Part shown: positions 1 to 8,171 of the stretch, one piece after another
Position numbering within the stretch: the stretch's first letter is position 1
How the letters are laid out: every line of letters starts with the position of its first letter
From: Staphylococcus xylosus
GTDB taxonomy: Bacteria; Bacillota; Bacilli; Staphylococcales; Staphylococcaceae
Direction: 5' to 3'
Length of the DNA stretch: 64,000 bases
Assembly (NCBI RefSeq): GCF_002732165.1
Contig: NZ_MRZO01000002.1
Coordinates: forward strand, 1-64,000
The notes under the pieces: model-generated
The model's database searches: none
What the model was told of the DNA's origin: nothing
The model's input: the letters and a program-made list of their open reading frames with translations, nothing else
Position numbers and translations under genes: made by a program

Positions 1-920
1 TGAGAAAATACTCGAAATAGCTATCAAAAATAACTTAATCGATCACTCATCTTTATTTATTGATTCCACCCATATTAAAGCAAATGCAAATAAAAATAAG
101 TATATTACAGAAATTGTTAAAAAAGATACACTCCACTTTCAAGAAGAATTGGACAATGAAATAAATGAACAAAGGTTAGCACAAGGAAAAAAGCCATTAA
201 AAAATAAAAAGAAGGAGGAATATAAAACAAAAAAGGTAAGTACAATTGATCCAGAAGCTGGATACTATGTAAAAGGAGAACGAGAAAAGCAATTTGCTTA
301 TAGTTTACATGCATGTGTGGATAAAAATGACGCCCGGTAATATTCATGATAGTACACAACTCAAACCAATGATTGAAAGACTAAAAGCAAAGCAGATGTT
401 GCCTATTACATTAGCAATTGACTCAGGTTATAAAACACCTTTTAATGCCCACTTTTTACTTGAAAAAGCAATTGTACCAGCAATGCCCTATACAAGACCT
501 AAGGGGAAACCTGGATTTTTCAGAACAAAAGATTTCATCTACGATGAATATTATGATACTTATATTTGTCCTAATGATGAAATTTTATCATACAAAAGAA
601 CGATGCCGACAGGACACAGGTTATATGTATCAGATGGTTCAATATGTCGAGACTGTCCTGTATTAAGTAAATGTACCGAAAATAAAGATGCCATAAAACA
701 AATTAGAAGACATGTTTGGCAAGACGATTTAGATATAGTTGAAGATTTAAGGTTTATTGATACTGTAAAAAAACAATATAAATTGCGAAGTCAAACAATA
801 GAGAGAAGATTTGGCGATGCAAAAGAACAGCATGGTATGCGATGGACAAGATATAGAGGGCATGACAAAGTTTCCATGGATACCACGCTAATTTGTGCTG
901 CCATGAATCTAAAAAAATAG
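1..920 (+). pseudogene. IS1182-family transposase, 5' truncated and frameshifted
   Basis: This is a DDE transposase remnant that runs off the left edge. The frame is open from base 2 and includes IDSTHIKANANK, the typical first catalytic Asp region of IS1182/IS1272 transposases. It stops at 338-340. Coding resumes in another frame from about 325 with TPGNIHDS, DSGYKTPFNAHFLLEKA and the C-terminal region ending QHGMRWTRYRG. In intact relatives a short hydrophobic stretch lies between the DKN and TPGNIHDS motifs. Its absence suggests a small out-of-frame deletion near 328-335. The product cannot be functional as it stands. Family assignment is from motif recall. Confidence 0.85.
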
Positions 921-999
921 CAATGTGGTTAGTAAAAGGGCCAATAATGGTCTGAAAGACCACTGCTTTTTGAAAAATAACTATATAAATAAAAATAAA

Positions 1000-1070
1000 C
1001 AAACCTTACGCATTAATTTGCGCAAGGTTTGTCTACGTTCTGAAAGCCCCCTAATCAAGGCTTTTTTTAT
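1000..1070 (+). terminator. Hairpins at the end of the IS remnant
   Basis: A 13-bp stem with one mismatch (1000-1012 with 1019-1031) is followed by a second small hairpin, AAAGCC/GGCTTT, with a run of seven T at 1046-1070. The second looks like an intrinsic terminator for rightward transcription from the transposase remnant. The insertion-sequence end probably lies near here, but no terminal repeat can be fixed because the left end is outside the window. Confidence 0.55.
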
Positions 1071-1089
1071 ACTTTAATTTATATACAAA

Positions 1090-1734
1090 TTAACTAATCA
1101 TCATTTTCATTAAATAGCCATGCTTATCGAAGAAAGCTTTATACATACCATTATTAGTTTCGTAAGTCAGATATGTGCCATTAGTCGTTTTGCCTTCATC
1201 CACCATATTACTTGTCATATGTGCTTTTTCAAACATCTCTTTACTTATCGTGTCCGGTTTCGTTTCAAAAGTTATATGAATAACTTGCCCATCTTTATTC
1301 ATATCGATCATAGAGTCATAAACTGCTTTACTTGATGCAACATCTTTATCAGATGCAGCTGTATTAACTTTATAACTATCAATCATAACGTTATCATGTT
1401 GTAATGCTCTTACAAAATCATAGTCTTTAGTAAATTGTCCATCATATGTTGTATACCCTTTATAATTATAATATGGCATCATTGTTGTTTGTACCATTTG
1501 TTCGTCCACTTCCATGCCTTGTTGACCCATGTTGTTATTCATATGTTCCATTTCTTCGTTCATTGCCATGTCCTGTTGACCCATGTTGTTATTCATGTGT
1601 CCCATTTCTTCGTTCATTGCCATGTCCTGTTGACCCATGTTGTTATTTGTCGTGTGAGCTTGAGCTGATCCTGCACCTAAAAATAAACTTGCTGCTAATA
1701 CTGATGATGAAATCATTAATGTTTTATTATTCAT
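1090..1734 (-). CDS. Secreted IsaB-like protein with Met-rich tandem repeats
   Basis: The 214-residue product starts with a Sec signal peptide (residues 1 to about 26, cleavage after AQA). Three copies of an 18-residue repeat, NNNMGQQDMAMNEEMGHM and variants, follow at about residues 30-84. The C-terminal domain begins MPYYNYKGYTTYDGQFTKDYDFV, which matches the start of mature staphylococcal immunodominant antigen B (ITPYYTYNGY...). A GGTGGAG ribosome site precedes the ATG. IsaB is an exported nucleic-acid-binding protein of uncertain role. The Met/His-rich extension is not part of S. aureus IsaB as I recall it, and its Met spacing resembles copper-binding Met motifs. Metal binding is inference; the IsaB family call is fairly secure. 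Confidence 0.8.
   Translation of the reverse strand: MNNKTLMISSSVLAASLFLGAGSAQAHTTNNNMGQQDMAMNEEMGHMNNNMGQQDMAMNEEMEHMNNNMGQQGMEVDEQMVQTTMMPYYNYKGYTTYDGQFTKDYDFVRALQHDNVMIDSYKVNTAASDKDVASSKAVYDSMIDMNKDGQVIHITFETKPDTISKEMFEKAHMTSNMVDEGKTTNGTYLTYETNNGMYKAFFDKHGYLMKMMIS
1510..1650 (-). repeat. 54-bp tandem repeat inside the IsaB-like gene
   Basis: The phrase CCCATGTTGTTATT recurs at 1526, 1580 and 1634, exactly 54 bp apart, and the intervening sequence is nearly identical. In-frame 54-bp units (18 codons) can expand or contract by slippage without breaking the reading frame, so copy number is expected to vary between strains. Confidence 0.9.
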
Positions 1735-1921
1735 AAATCTCCACCCCTTTTTAACGTTTTATTAATATTTGCTGGTACCTTGTTTCTTAGTCTTACGCTT
1801 AAAAACAAATGACTGTTTTACTTAAGATAAAACTGATTACTTTGAGTAATGCCTCCTTTTTATTCTACTTACTAAGACATACGTATTTTCACTATTATAA
1901 GTTCACTTTTATAACAATTAT

Positions 1922-2542
1922 TTAAATTAACTGAAAATATTCTTCTAATGTGAGGTTAGAATTTTTTATTTCTTTTGCATCTTTTTTTCCTAAATACCTT
2001 AAATGCCATGGTTCGTACATAAATTGTGTAATATGCGCTTTACCTTCTGGATACCGAATAATAAAGCCATAATTATGAGCATTATCCTTCAACCATTTAC
2101 TTTCTTCTGTATATTGAAACAACTCTTTAGCTGACTCTTGTAATCCTCGAATAGCAACATCAAATGCAAGACCAGTCTGATGTTCCGAGAATCCTGGTTT
2201 AGCACTATAGAGTTGCGCTTTTTTCAAACCATCACGTTGCACGTACATCTTAAACAATCGCATCTGTTTAAGATATGAACGAAAACCACTTATAATAATT
2301 AATTGGAATCCTTGCTTATCTGCCTCATTAATCATTAACTTTAAAGCGTTTAATGCTTCTAATTTGGGAAACGGCGTATAAAATGGAGAAACTTTATAGT
2401 CTTTATTTACAATAATATGATTATTACAGTAATATGCCCCGTTTTTTTTTATAATATTATTTTCATAGTGCTTTTGCTTTTTATTCATGAAATAAATTAT
2501 TGCAGTTAAAATTATAGCTATACCCGAGATTAATTTTTTCAT
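1922..2542 (-). CDS. D-alanyl-D-alanine carboxypeptidase, VanY/M15B family
   Basis: This 206-residue protein has an N-terminal membrane anchor (residues 5-20, no lipobox Cys), so the catalytic domain should face the cell wall. M15 zinc-peptidase motifs are clear: SGFRSYLKQ, SEHQTGLAFDV (SxHxxGxAxD, first zinc His and Asp) and EPWHLRYLG (second zinc His). Such enzymes trim the terminal D-Ala from peptidoglycan stem peptides. The ATG follows GGATGAG. It stands alone between the IsaB-like gene and katA. A role in vancomycin resistance is not implied. Confidence 0.85.
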   Translation of the reverse strand: MKKLISGIAIILTAIIYFMNKKQKHYENNIIKKNGAYYCNNHIIVNKDYKVSPFYTPFPKLEALNALKLMINEADKQGFQLIIISGFRSYLKQMRLFKMYVQRDGLKKAQLYSAKPGFSEHQTGLAFDVAIRGLQESAKELFQYTEESKWLKDNAHNYGFIIRYPEGKAHITQFMYEPWHLRYLGKKDAKEIKNSNLTLEEYFQLI

Positions 2543-2793
2543 ATACTCATCCTTATCATCACGTTTTTATTAAATTAATTTTAAATCTAACGTTATTTCA
2601 ATCCATGGTTATGCACTTACAACCTTTCCAACATCTGCCTCATTATATCGACACTCTAATCGACTCCAAATAATTAACCTTCTTTTTTTCAACAACATTA
2701 CATTTAATAAAATGATAAATCAATTAGAAATACAAAACATAAAAACAGAGATAAAAATTGAGCTTGATATTATAATCTATAAATTTCAATTAT

Positions 2794-2808
2794 AGATAAT
2801 TATTATCA
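2794..2808. promoter_or_regulatory. Fur/PerR-type box
   Basis: The sequence AGATAATTATTATCA matches the 7-1-7 Fur/PerR-family consensus TGATAATNATTATCA at all but the first base. It lies about 320 bp upstream of katA. Staphylococcal katA is known to be PerR-repressed and influenced by Fur, which fits this site. Confidence 0.65.
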
Positions 2809-2868
2809 ATTAAAATGGTTTTTTGAGAAAAAAACTCTGTACTTAAGTCGATTTTTAGCTATAATAGA

Positions 2869-2883
2869 TTATAATAATTATAA
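2869..2883. promoter_or_regulatory. PerR box, perfect palindrome
   Basis: TTATAATAATTATAA is a perfect match to the PerR consensus TTATAATNATTATAA. It lies between the upstream Fur-like box and katA. PerR derepression by peroxide would induce the catalase. The distance of about 240 bp to the katA start implies a long leader. Confidence 0.75.
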
Positions 2884-3125
2884 AAAGATATTAATTATAA
2901 TTATCATCGTGAATTGGGAGGTTAAATAATTATGTAAAAAAATAAGTATCAAGTTTTATATTAGAATCGCAAAAACAACGCTAACTATGTTTATACGACT
3001 TTCAGTGTCGAAAACTCTACATAAACTATTACTTAATATAAATGTGAATCTCTGTTTCCAACAAATATTCACTGTAAAGGATTCAAATTCATTTATTTGA
3101 TGATTAAAATAAAGGAGATTAAATT

Positions 3126-4607
3126 ATGAAAAGAAAGTTAACAGGTCTATTTGGAGCTCCCGTATCAGATAGAGAAAATAGTATGACTGCAGGTCCAAGA
3201 GGACCTTTATTAATGCAAGACATTTATTTCCTTGAACAAATGGCACACTTTGATAGAGAAGTAATCCCAGAGCGTCGAATGCATGCTAAAGGATCAGGTG
3301 CATTTGGTACCTTCACAGTAACAAATGATATAACAAAATATACATGCGCAAGTATTTTTGCTGAAGTCGGTAAACAGACAGAAATGTTCGCACGATTTTC
3401 AACTGTAGCAGGCGAACGTGGTGCAGGAGATGCAGAGCGAGATATTAGAGGATTTGCTTTGAAGTTTTATACAGACGAAGGTAACTGGGATTTAGTTGGT
3501 AATAATACGCCCGTATTCTTCTTTAGAGACCCTAAATTATTCCCAAGTTTAAACCACGTGGTTAAACGTAATCCAAAAACAAATATGAAAGACCCACAAG
3601 CGAACTGGGATTTCTGGACATTATTACCAGAAGCGCTACACCAAATTACAATATTAATGACAGATCGTGGTATTCCTAAAGGTTTTAGAAATATGCATGG
3701 TTTTGGTTCCCATACATACTCTATGTATAACGACAAAGGCGAACGTTTTTGGGTTAAGTTCCATCATAGAACTCAACAAGGTATAGAGAACTATTCTGCA
3801 GAAGAAGCCGAACAAGTGATGGCTAAAGATAGAGATTCTTCTCAAAGAGATTTATTTAATAATATTGAACAAGGCAATTTCCCAAAATGGAAAATGTACA
3901 TTCAAGTAATGACAGAAGAACAAGCTCGTAATCATAAAGATAATCCTTTTGATTTAACTAAAGTTTGGTATAAAGATGAATATCCATTAATTGAAGTTGG
4001 TGAGTTTGAATTAAACCGAAACCCTGAAAACTATTTCCAAGATGTTGAACAAGCTGCATTTGCACCTACAAATATTGTTCCAGGTTTAGATTTCTCACCA
4101 GATAAAATGTTACAAGGTCGACTATTTTCATATGGAGATACTCAAAGATACCGTTTGGGTGTTAACCACTGGCAAATTCCAGTTAATCAACCTAAAGGTG
4201 TCGGTATGGAAAATATATGTCCATTTAGTAGAGATGGGCAAATGCGCATCTTAGATAACAATCAAGGCGCTAGTACACATTATTATCCAAATAGTAACGG
4301 GGCATTTGAAGATCAACCACAATACAAGAAGCCAGCTTTAGATATTCAAGGGCAAGCATATGAATATGACTTTCGTGAGGATGACGACAATTATTTTGAA
4401 CAACCTGGTAAATTATTCCGTTTATTGTCATCTGAAGAGCAACAAATATTATTTAATAATACTGCGAATGAAATGAGTCCCGTCACCGATGCATTAAAAC
4501 ATCGCCATATCAGACATTGCTATAAAGCCGACCCTGCATACGGTCAAGGTGTAGCCGAAGCTATGGGAATTGATATTAATGAAGTAGACTTAGATGTCGC
4601 AGACTAA
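3126..4607 (+). CDS. katA: Catalase, small-subunit haem type
   Basis: This 493-residue cytoplasmic enzyme dismutates hydrogen peroxide. The distal haem His is about residue 53 in [12 protein letters not shown]. The distal Asn is in [12 protein letters not shown]. The proximal Tyr ligand is in [14 protein letters not shown]. Length fits clade-3 monofunctional catalases, with no C-terminal extra domain. AAAGGAG precedes the ATG at good spacing. PerR/Fur-type boxes upstream indicate peroxide and iron control. A second, large-subunit catalase is encoded at 34.8 kb. Confidence 0.95.
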   Translation: MKRKLTGLFGAPVSDRENSMTAGPRGPLLMQDIYFLEQMAHFDREVIPERRMHAKGSGAFGTFTVTNDITKYTCASIFAEVGKQTEMFARFSTVAGERGAGDAERDIRGFALKFYTDEGNWDLVGNNTPVFFFRDPKLFPSLNHVVKRNPKTNMKDPQANWDFWTLLPEALHQITILMTDRGIPKGFRNMHGFGSHTYSMYNDKGERFWVKFHHRTQQGIENYSAEEAEQVMAKDRDSSQRDLFNNIEQGNFPKWKMYIQVMTEEQARNHKDNPFDLTKVWYKDEYPLIEVGEFELNRNPENYFQDVEQAAFAPTNIVPGLDFSPDKMLQGRLFSYGDTQRYRLGVNHWQIPVNQPKGVGMENICPFSRDGQMRILDNNQGASTHYYPNSNGAFEDQPQYKKPALDIQGQAYEYDFREDDDNYFEQPGKLFRLLSSEEQQILFNNTANEMSPVTDALKHRHIRHCYKADPAYGQGVAEAMGIDINEVDLDVAD

Positions 4608-4629
4608 CATACAAGAAAAAGGTGATTAT

Positions 4630-4956
4630 ATGATATTAGATAACGTAAATCCAGAAGATTTGTTTCCAACTGAGAAAAAAGGGCCTGCCATTTTAGGGAA
4701 GATGGAATACCCTCTCAATGGTGATGTAAGAACATATGACGCTGCATATATTGCAACAAATGAACGCCTTATCTTAAACGTAGATATGGATGGCCAATTT
4801 TACTATAGAAATATCCGTTATGATGAAATAGAAGATGTTCAATTAGATAACCATACGCTAACCATGAGTTTTAGTATTGGTACATTTCCAATTACAAATT
4901 TAAATAAAAATGCCGCCGAACAATTCATAAGTTATATCGAAACTAAACGTACTTAA
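4630..4956 (+). CDS. PH-domain-like small protein
   Basis: The 108-residue product resembles bacterial PH-like (YokE-type) domains: GPAILGKMEYPLNG, TNERLILNVDMDGQFYYRNIRYDEIEDV and SIGTFPITNL form the alternating strands of such folds. The ATG at 4630 follows AAAAGGTGAT. An upstream ATG at 4594 would overlap the katA end and has no ribosome site. The gene follows katA by 22 bp and shares its terminator, so the two are probably cotranscribed. Function is unknown. Confidence 0.7.
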   Translation: MILDNVNPEDLFPTEKKGPAILGKMEYPLNGDVRTYDAAYIATNERLILNVDMDGQFYYRNIRYDEIEDVQLDNHTLTMSFSIGTFPITNLNKNAAEQFISYIETKRT

Positions 4957-4958
4957 AC

Positions 4959-5006
4959 TAAAAAGGATGACTTCTACCAATGATTGCGTAGAAGTCATCC
5001 TTTTTA
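4959..5006. terminator. Bidirectional terminator between katA unit and allB
   Basis: A long stem (AAAAAGGATGACTTCTAC pairing with GTAGAAGTCATCCTTTTT) is flanked by A and T runs, so it can end transcription from both converging units. Confidence 0.85.
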
Positions 5007-5013
5007 TTAAAAA

Positions 5014-6375
5014 TTATATAAATTGTCCGATACGTTTTTCTGAAATACCAGTTTCTTGATTATAAATTTCTTCGCCTCTTAAAATAGTTTGCGTCACTTG
5101 CGCACCAATTTCACGACCAATATAAGGACTCATCTTATTACGATATGCTAAATCTTCTGCTGCTAGAGTATACGGCGCATTCGGTTTAATTAAAACAAAA
5201 TCTGCATCTTTTCCAACGGCAATGCTACCTTTTGCTTCTAATCCAAAACGTTTTGCAGGTGCTGTAGCAATAATATCTGCAAATTTATTTAATGACATAT
5301 TACGTTTTTGAACACCTTCATCAAATAAAATATCGACATTATTTTGTAATCCAGCGATGCCGCCCCATGCTTCGAAAGCATTATCTGTATCTTTTAAGTC
5401 GGGTGTACATGGAGAGTGATCGGAAGTAACAAATCCAATATCACCATTTAACACGCGTTTCCACATACCTTCTAAACGCGATTTTTCTCTGATTGGTGGA
5501 GAACATTTTACAACTGGGCCAATGTCATCTAATTCTTCCTTGTAGAAGTAAAGATAGTGGGTACATGTTTCACATGAAATATCTACACCTTCTTGTTGAG
5601 CTTTGATAATTTCATCTACACCTTCTTCACAAGCAACATGCACAATATGCACACGACAACCAGTTTCTTTTGCGAATAAGATAATCTTACGAATTGGCTC
5701 AACTTCCGTAAATACTGGTCTGCTATCGACATATGCACTTAAAGTTGTTTCACCGTTAGCCTTAGCAATTTCACCTAAACGGTCAGTGATTGTTGCATTT
5801 TCTGCATGAATAGAAAGTAATTTACCAGTTTTAGCAATTTGCTTCATACCTTCGTATAATGAATAATCATCCACATTTTCAAAGTCACCTTCTATTGAAC
5901 GGTCACCACATGTTGCTAAAAATGCTTTATACGCTACGACACCCGCTTCATCCAACTCTTGAATACCACCGTTTAAATTATATGGCACTAAACCGCCATA
6001 ACTCGCAACATCAACTGACAATTCACCTTTACCAGCATCAAATTTTGCTTGGATAGAAGCTTGATCAGTTGTTGCAGGCACTTGGTTTAAAGGCATTTCA
6101 ATAAATGACGTTACGCCACCTTTGGCTGCTGCTCGCGTTCCAGTAACATAACCTTCCCAGCTATCACGATAACCGCCACCTGGTTCAGTAATATGCACAT
6201 GTGCGTCTACCATACCTGGAGATACGATTTGGTTCTGAGCGTCAATAACTTGTTCAGCTTCACCTAAATCTTGACCAATAGCGGCAATCTTGCCATCTTT
6301 AACACCGATTTCTACATTTTGCTGACTATCTTCTAAAATGACTAAGCCATTTTTTAAAATTAAATCATATTTCAT
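5014..6375 (-). CDS. allB: Allantoinase
   Basis: This 453-residue cyclic amidohydrolase should open the hydantoin ring of allantoin to give allantoate. Metal-binding motifs are DAHVHITEPGG (HxH, about residue 60), the carboxylated Lys in VVAYKAFLATCG (about 149), SIHAEN, HIVHVACE and the catalytic Asp in TSDHSP. Length and motif order fit AllB rather than dihydropyrimidinase. Its start overlaps the end of the upstream permease by 11 bp, so the genes form an operon. AAGGAGTGAAC serves as ribosome site. Later pathway enzymes (allantoate amidohydrolase, ureidoglycolate enzymes) are not in this window. Confidence 0.92.
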   Translation of the reverse strand: MKYDLILKNGLVILEDSQQNVEIGVKDGKIAAIGQDLGEAEQVIDAQNQIVSPGMVDAHVHITEPGGGYRDSWEGYVTGTRAAAKGGVTSFIEMPLNQVPATTDQASIQAKFDAGKGELSVDVASYGGLVPYNLNGGIQELDEAGVVAYKAFLATCGDRSIEGDFENVDDYSLYEGMKQIAKTGKLLSIHAENATITDRLGEIAKANGETTLSAYVDSRPVFTEVEPIRKIILFAKETGCRVHIVHVACEEGVDEIIKAQQEGVDISCETCTHYLYFYKEELDDIGPVVKCSPPIREKSRLEGMWKRVLNGDIGFVTSDHSPCTPDLKDTDNAFEAWGGIAGLQNNVDILFDEGVQKRNMSLNKFADIIATAPAKRFGLEAKGSIAVGKDADFVLIKPNAPYTLAAEDLAYRNKMSPYIGREIGAQVTQTILRGEEIYNQETGISEKRIGQFI

Positions 6376-7855
6376 TATAGTTCACTCCTTCTTGTTTTTT
6401 TGAAAATAATTTAACTGAATGGTGTAAAACGATATAAACTAAACTGGATATAAAGAATCCAATAAACCATGAAAAATCAGAAATCACTTTAAATATTGGT
6501 AAGAATCCGAGCAATGAAATGACCACACCTACTACCGTTGCAATATAAGCAGAAATATTAACTCTTTGTATTTTTATATCTTTATCATGTAAATCAAAAT
6601 ACAATTTATCGATATTAATGCGACATTTAGATACTAAGTAGAAATGCACTATCATTACACCTGCAACTGGCCCAAGTATTGCACCAATAGCATTTAAGAA
6701 TAAAAAGATACTATCCTCATTTTCCATCATTTTCCATGGCATAATAACAACACTTAATACAGAAGCAATAACTACGCCACGTTTATAATTAATCCATTTA
6801 GGTAATAACGCACTTAATTGATATGCAGCAGGTATAATATTGCTCGTCGCATTCGTAGAAATGGTTGTCATTAATAGTACCCCTGTCGATATCAAGATCG
6901 CCCAGAAGTTACTCCATTCATTAATAATCGTTAAAATATTCCACTCTTGATGACCTAAGTAAATAGAACCACCAATGATAATAAACACACTAGCAATCGC
7001 AAATAAAACATGAGCAACTACTATACCGGAAACCTGACCAATAATTTGTGTTTTAGTAGATTTTGCATTTTGTGTAAAATCAGAAACACTTGAACCTGGT
7101 CCAGCCCACACACCTAATAAGGAGTTAAAGATTAAAATAAATGACAAAATGGCTGGATATATAATACCGTCTGTTTTTGTTGATATTTCATAGTTCATGA
7201 TATTGCTGAAACCGCCAGCAACAGTCACACCCCATATTGCCATACCACCAAATACTATATAAATGAGTGGATTTAAAATAGCAGTGAATTTATTCAATAT
7301 ATCACCACCACCAAATCCAATCGCAAAACTAATTGCCCAGAAAATTAAAAATGCAATTAACCCCGGTATCGATATACCTAGAATTGAAATGCCACTTCCA
7401 ATATTTTCAAATCCTGGAAAAATCTTATTTAGTAATATCAGTAATGCTTGAGAACCAGCAAATGTTTGTAATCCAAACCATGCGATACCGGCTACAACGC
7501 CACGTAAAACACCAGGCAATTTAGCGCCAATATCTCCATATGTATCACGCAACTGCATTGCGAAAGGTATCCCGTATTTAGAACCAGCATATCCATTTGA
7601 AACGAGTAATAATGCAATAACAAATGAACTTAAAATCAAGGCAAATATGACTTGCAATGGCGATAGACCTATTAATAGAAAACCACCTACCGCTGTATAG
7701 TTAGGTATATTATGAACAGCACCCATCCATAAAGTGAAAAAGTTGAATGCCGAATTATTTCGTTGATCTGATGTCTTAGGCATTATATCTTTATTATAAC
7801 CACGCTTTTCAAATAAAGCTTGATTATAAGCCGTTTCATTCCCCTGTGTTCCCAT
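6365..7855 (-). CDS. pucI: Allantoin permease, NCS1 family
   Basis: This 496-residue protein with about 12 membrane helices belongs to the nucleobase-cation-symport-1 family. Typical features are the N-terminal NNSAFNFFTLWMGAVHNIPNY segment and the GYAGSKYGIPFAMQLRDTYG loop. It is translationally coupled to allB, which makes allantoin the likely substrate. GGAGACAAACAG precedes the ATG. A cre-like sequence and the divergent pucR promoter lie upstream. Confidence 0.88.
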   Translation of the reverse strand: MGTQGNETAYNQALFEKRGYNKDIMPKTSDQRNNSAFNFFTLWMGAVHNIPNYTAVGGFLLIGLSPLQVIFALILSSFVIALLLVSNGYAGSKYGIPFAMQLRDTYGDIGAKLPGVLRGVVAGIAWFGLQTFAGSQALLILLNKIFPGFENIGSGISILGISIPGLIAFLIFWAISFAIGFGGGDILNKFTAILNPLIYIVFGGMAIWGVTVAGGFSNIMNYEISTKTDGIIYPAILSFILIFNSLLGVWAGPGSSVSDFTQNAKSTKTQIIGQVSGIVVAHVLFAIASVFIIIGGSIYLGHQEWNILTIINEWSNFWAILISTGVLLMTTISTNATSNIIPAAYQLSALLPKWINYKRGVVIASVLSVVIMPWKMMENEDSIFLFLNAIGAILGPVAGVMIVHFYLVSKCRINIDKLYFDLHDKDIKIQRVNISAYIATVVGVVISLLGFLPIFKVISDFSWFIGFFISSLVYIVLHHSVKLFSKKQEGVNYNEI

Positions 7856-8171
7856 CTGTTTGTCTCCTTTGCTTCAATAGACTAATAACTATCTTAATTA
7901 ATCTTTAATTTACATTTTATTACGTATGTAAGCGTTTTTCTTTGTTAGTAATGACATATATTAATTAGAAAGTTATATATTTCGAACAAAATATGTGTAT
8001 AATAATTTTTATATAACATTATTTTTGATAAGATTTATAAAATTAAAAACGGATTTGGAATGTTTATAAATATACCATCTTATTAATAAATATACAAATA
8101 AACCTATATTTATTCGTAAAATATATTAGTATGATTCACAATATAAGAAGACGGAAACGGAGGATTAAAAC
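7856..8171. other. Divergent pucI/pucR promoter region
   Basis: This 316-bp AT-rich region separates the allantoin operon from its probable activator. Apart from the cre-like site at 7926-7940, no operator could be assigned. It is the expected place for PucR binding. Confidence 0.5.
7926..7940 (+). promoter_or_regulatory. cre-like site (CcpA)
   Basis: ATGTAAGCGTTTTTC matches the catabolite-responsive element WTGNAANCGNWNNCW except at position 14. The location just upstream of pucI suggests glucose repression of allantoin use; this is inference. Confidence 0.45.

Larger units (their letters stand above)
2543..3125. other. Intergenic region upstream of katA
   Basis: This 583-bp AT-rich region holds the regulatory boxes listed separately and a start-stop codon pair behind a good Shine-Dalgarno (GGGAGG at 2916-2921, ATG TAA at 2932-2937). 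The remaining sequence has no convincing gene. The katA ribosome site AAAGGAG is at 3112-3118. Confidence 0.6.

Noticed and set aside
1435..1736. Cys/His-rich plus-strand ORFs opposite the IsaB-like gene
   Set aside because: The striking Cys-rich repeats are just the complement of the 54-bp Met repeats; no ribosome site.
5603..5809. Plus-strand ORFs across the allantoinase and permease genes
   Set aside because: They lie entirely antisense to well-supported genes, lack ribosome sites and have no recognisable domains.
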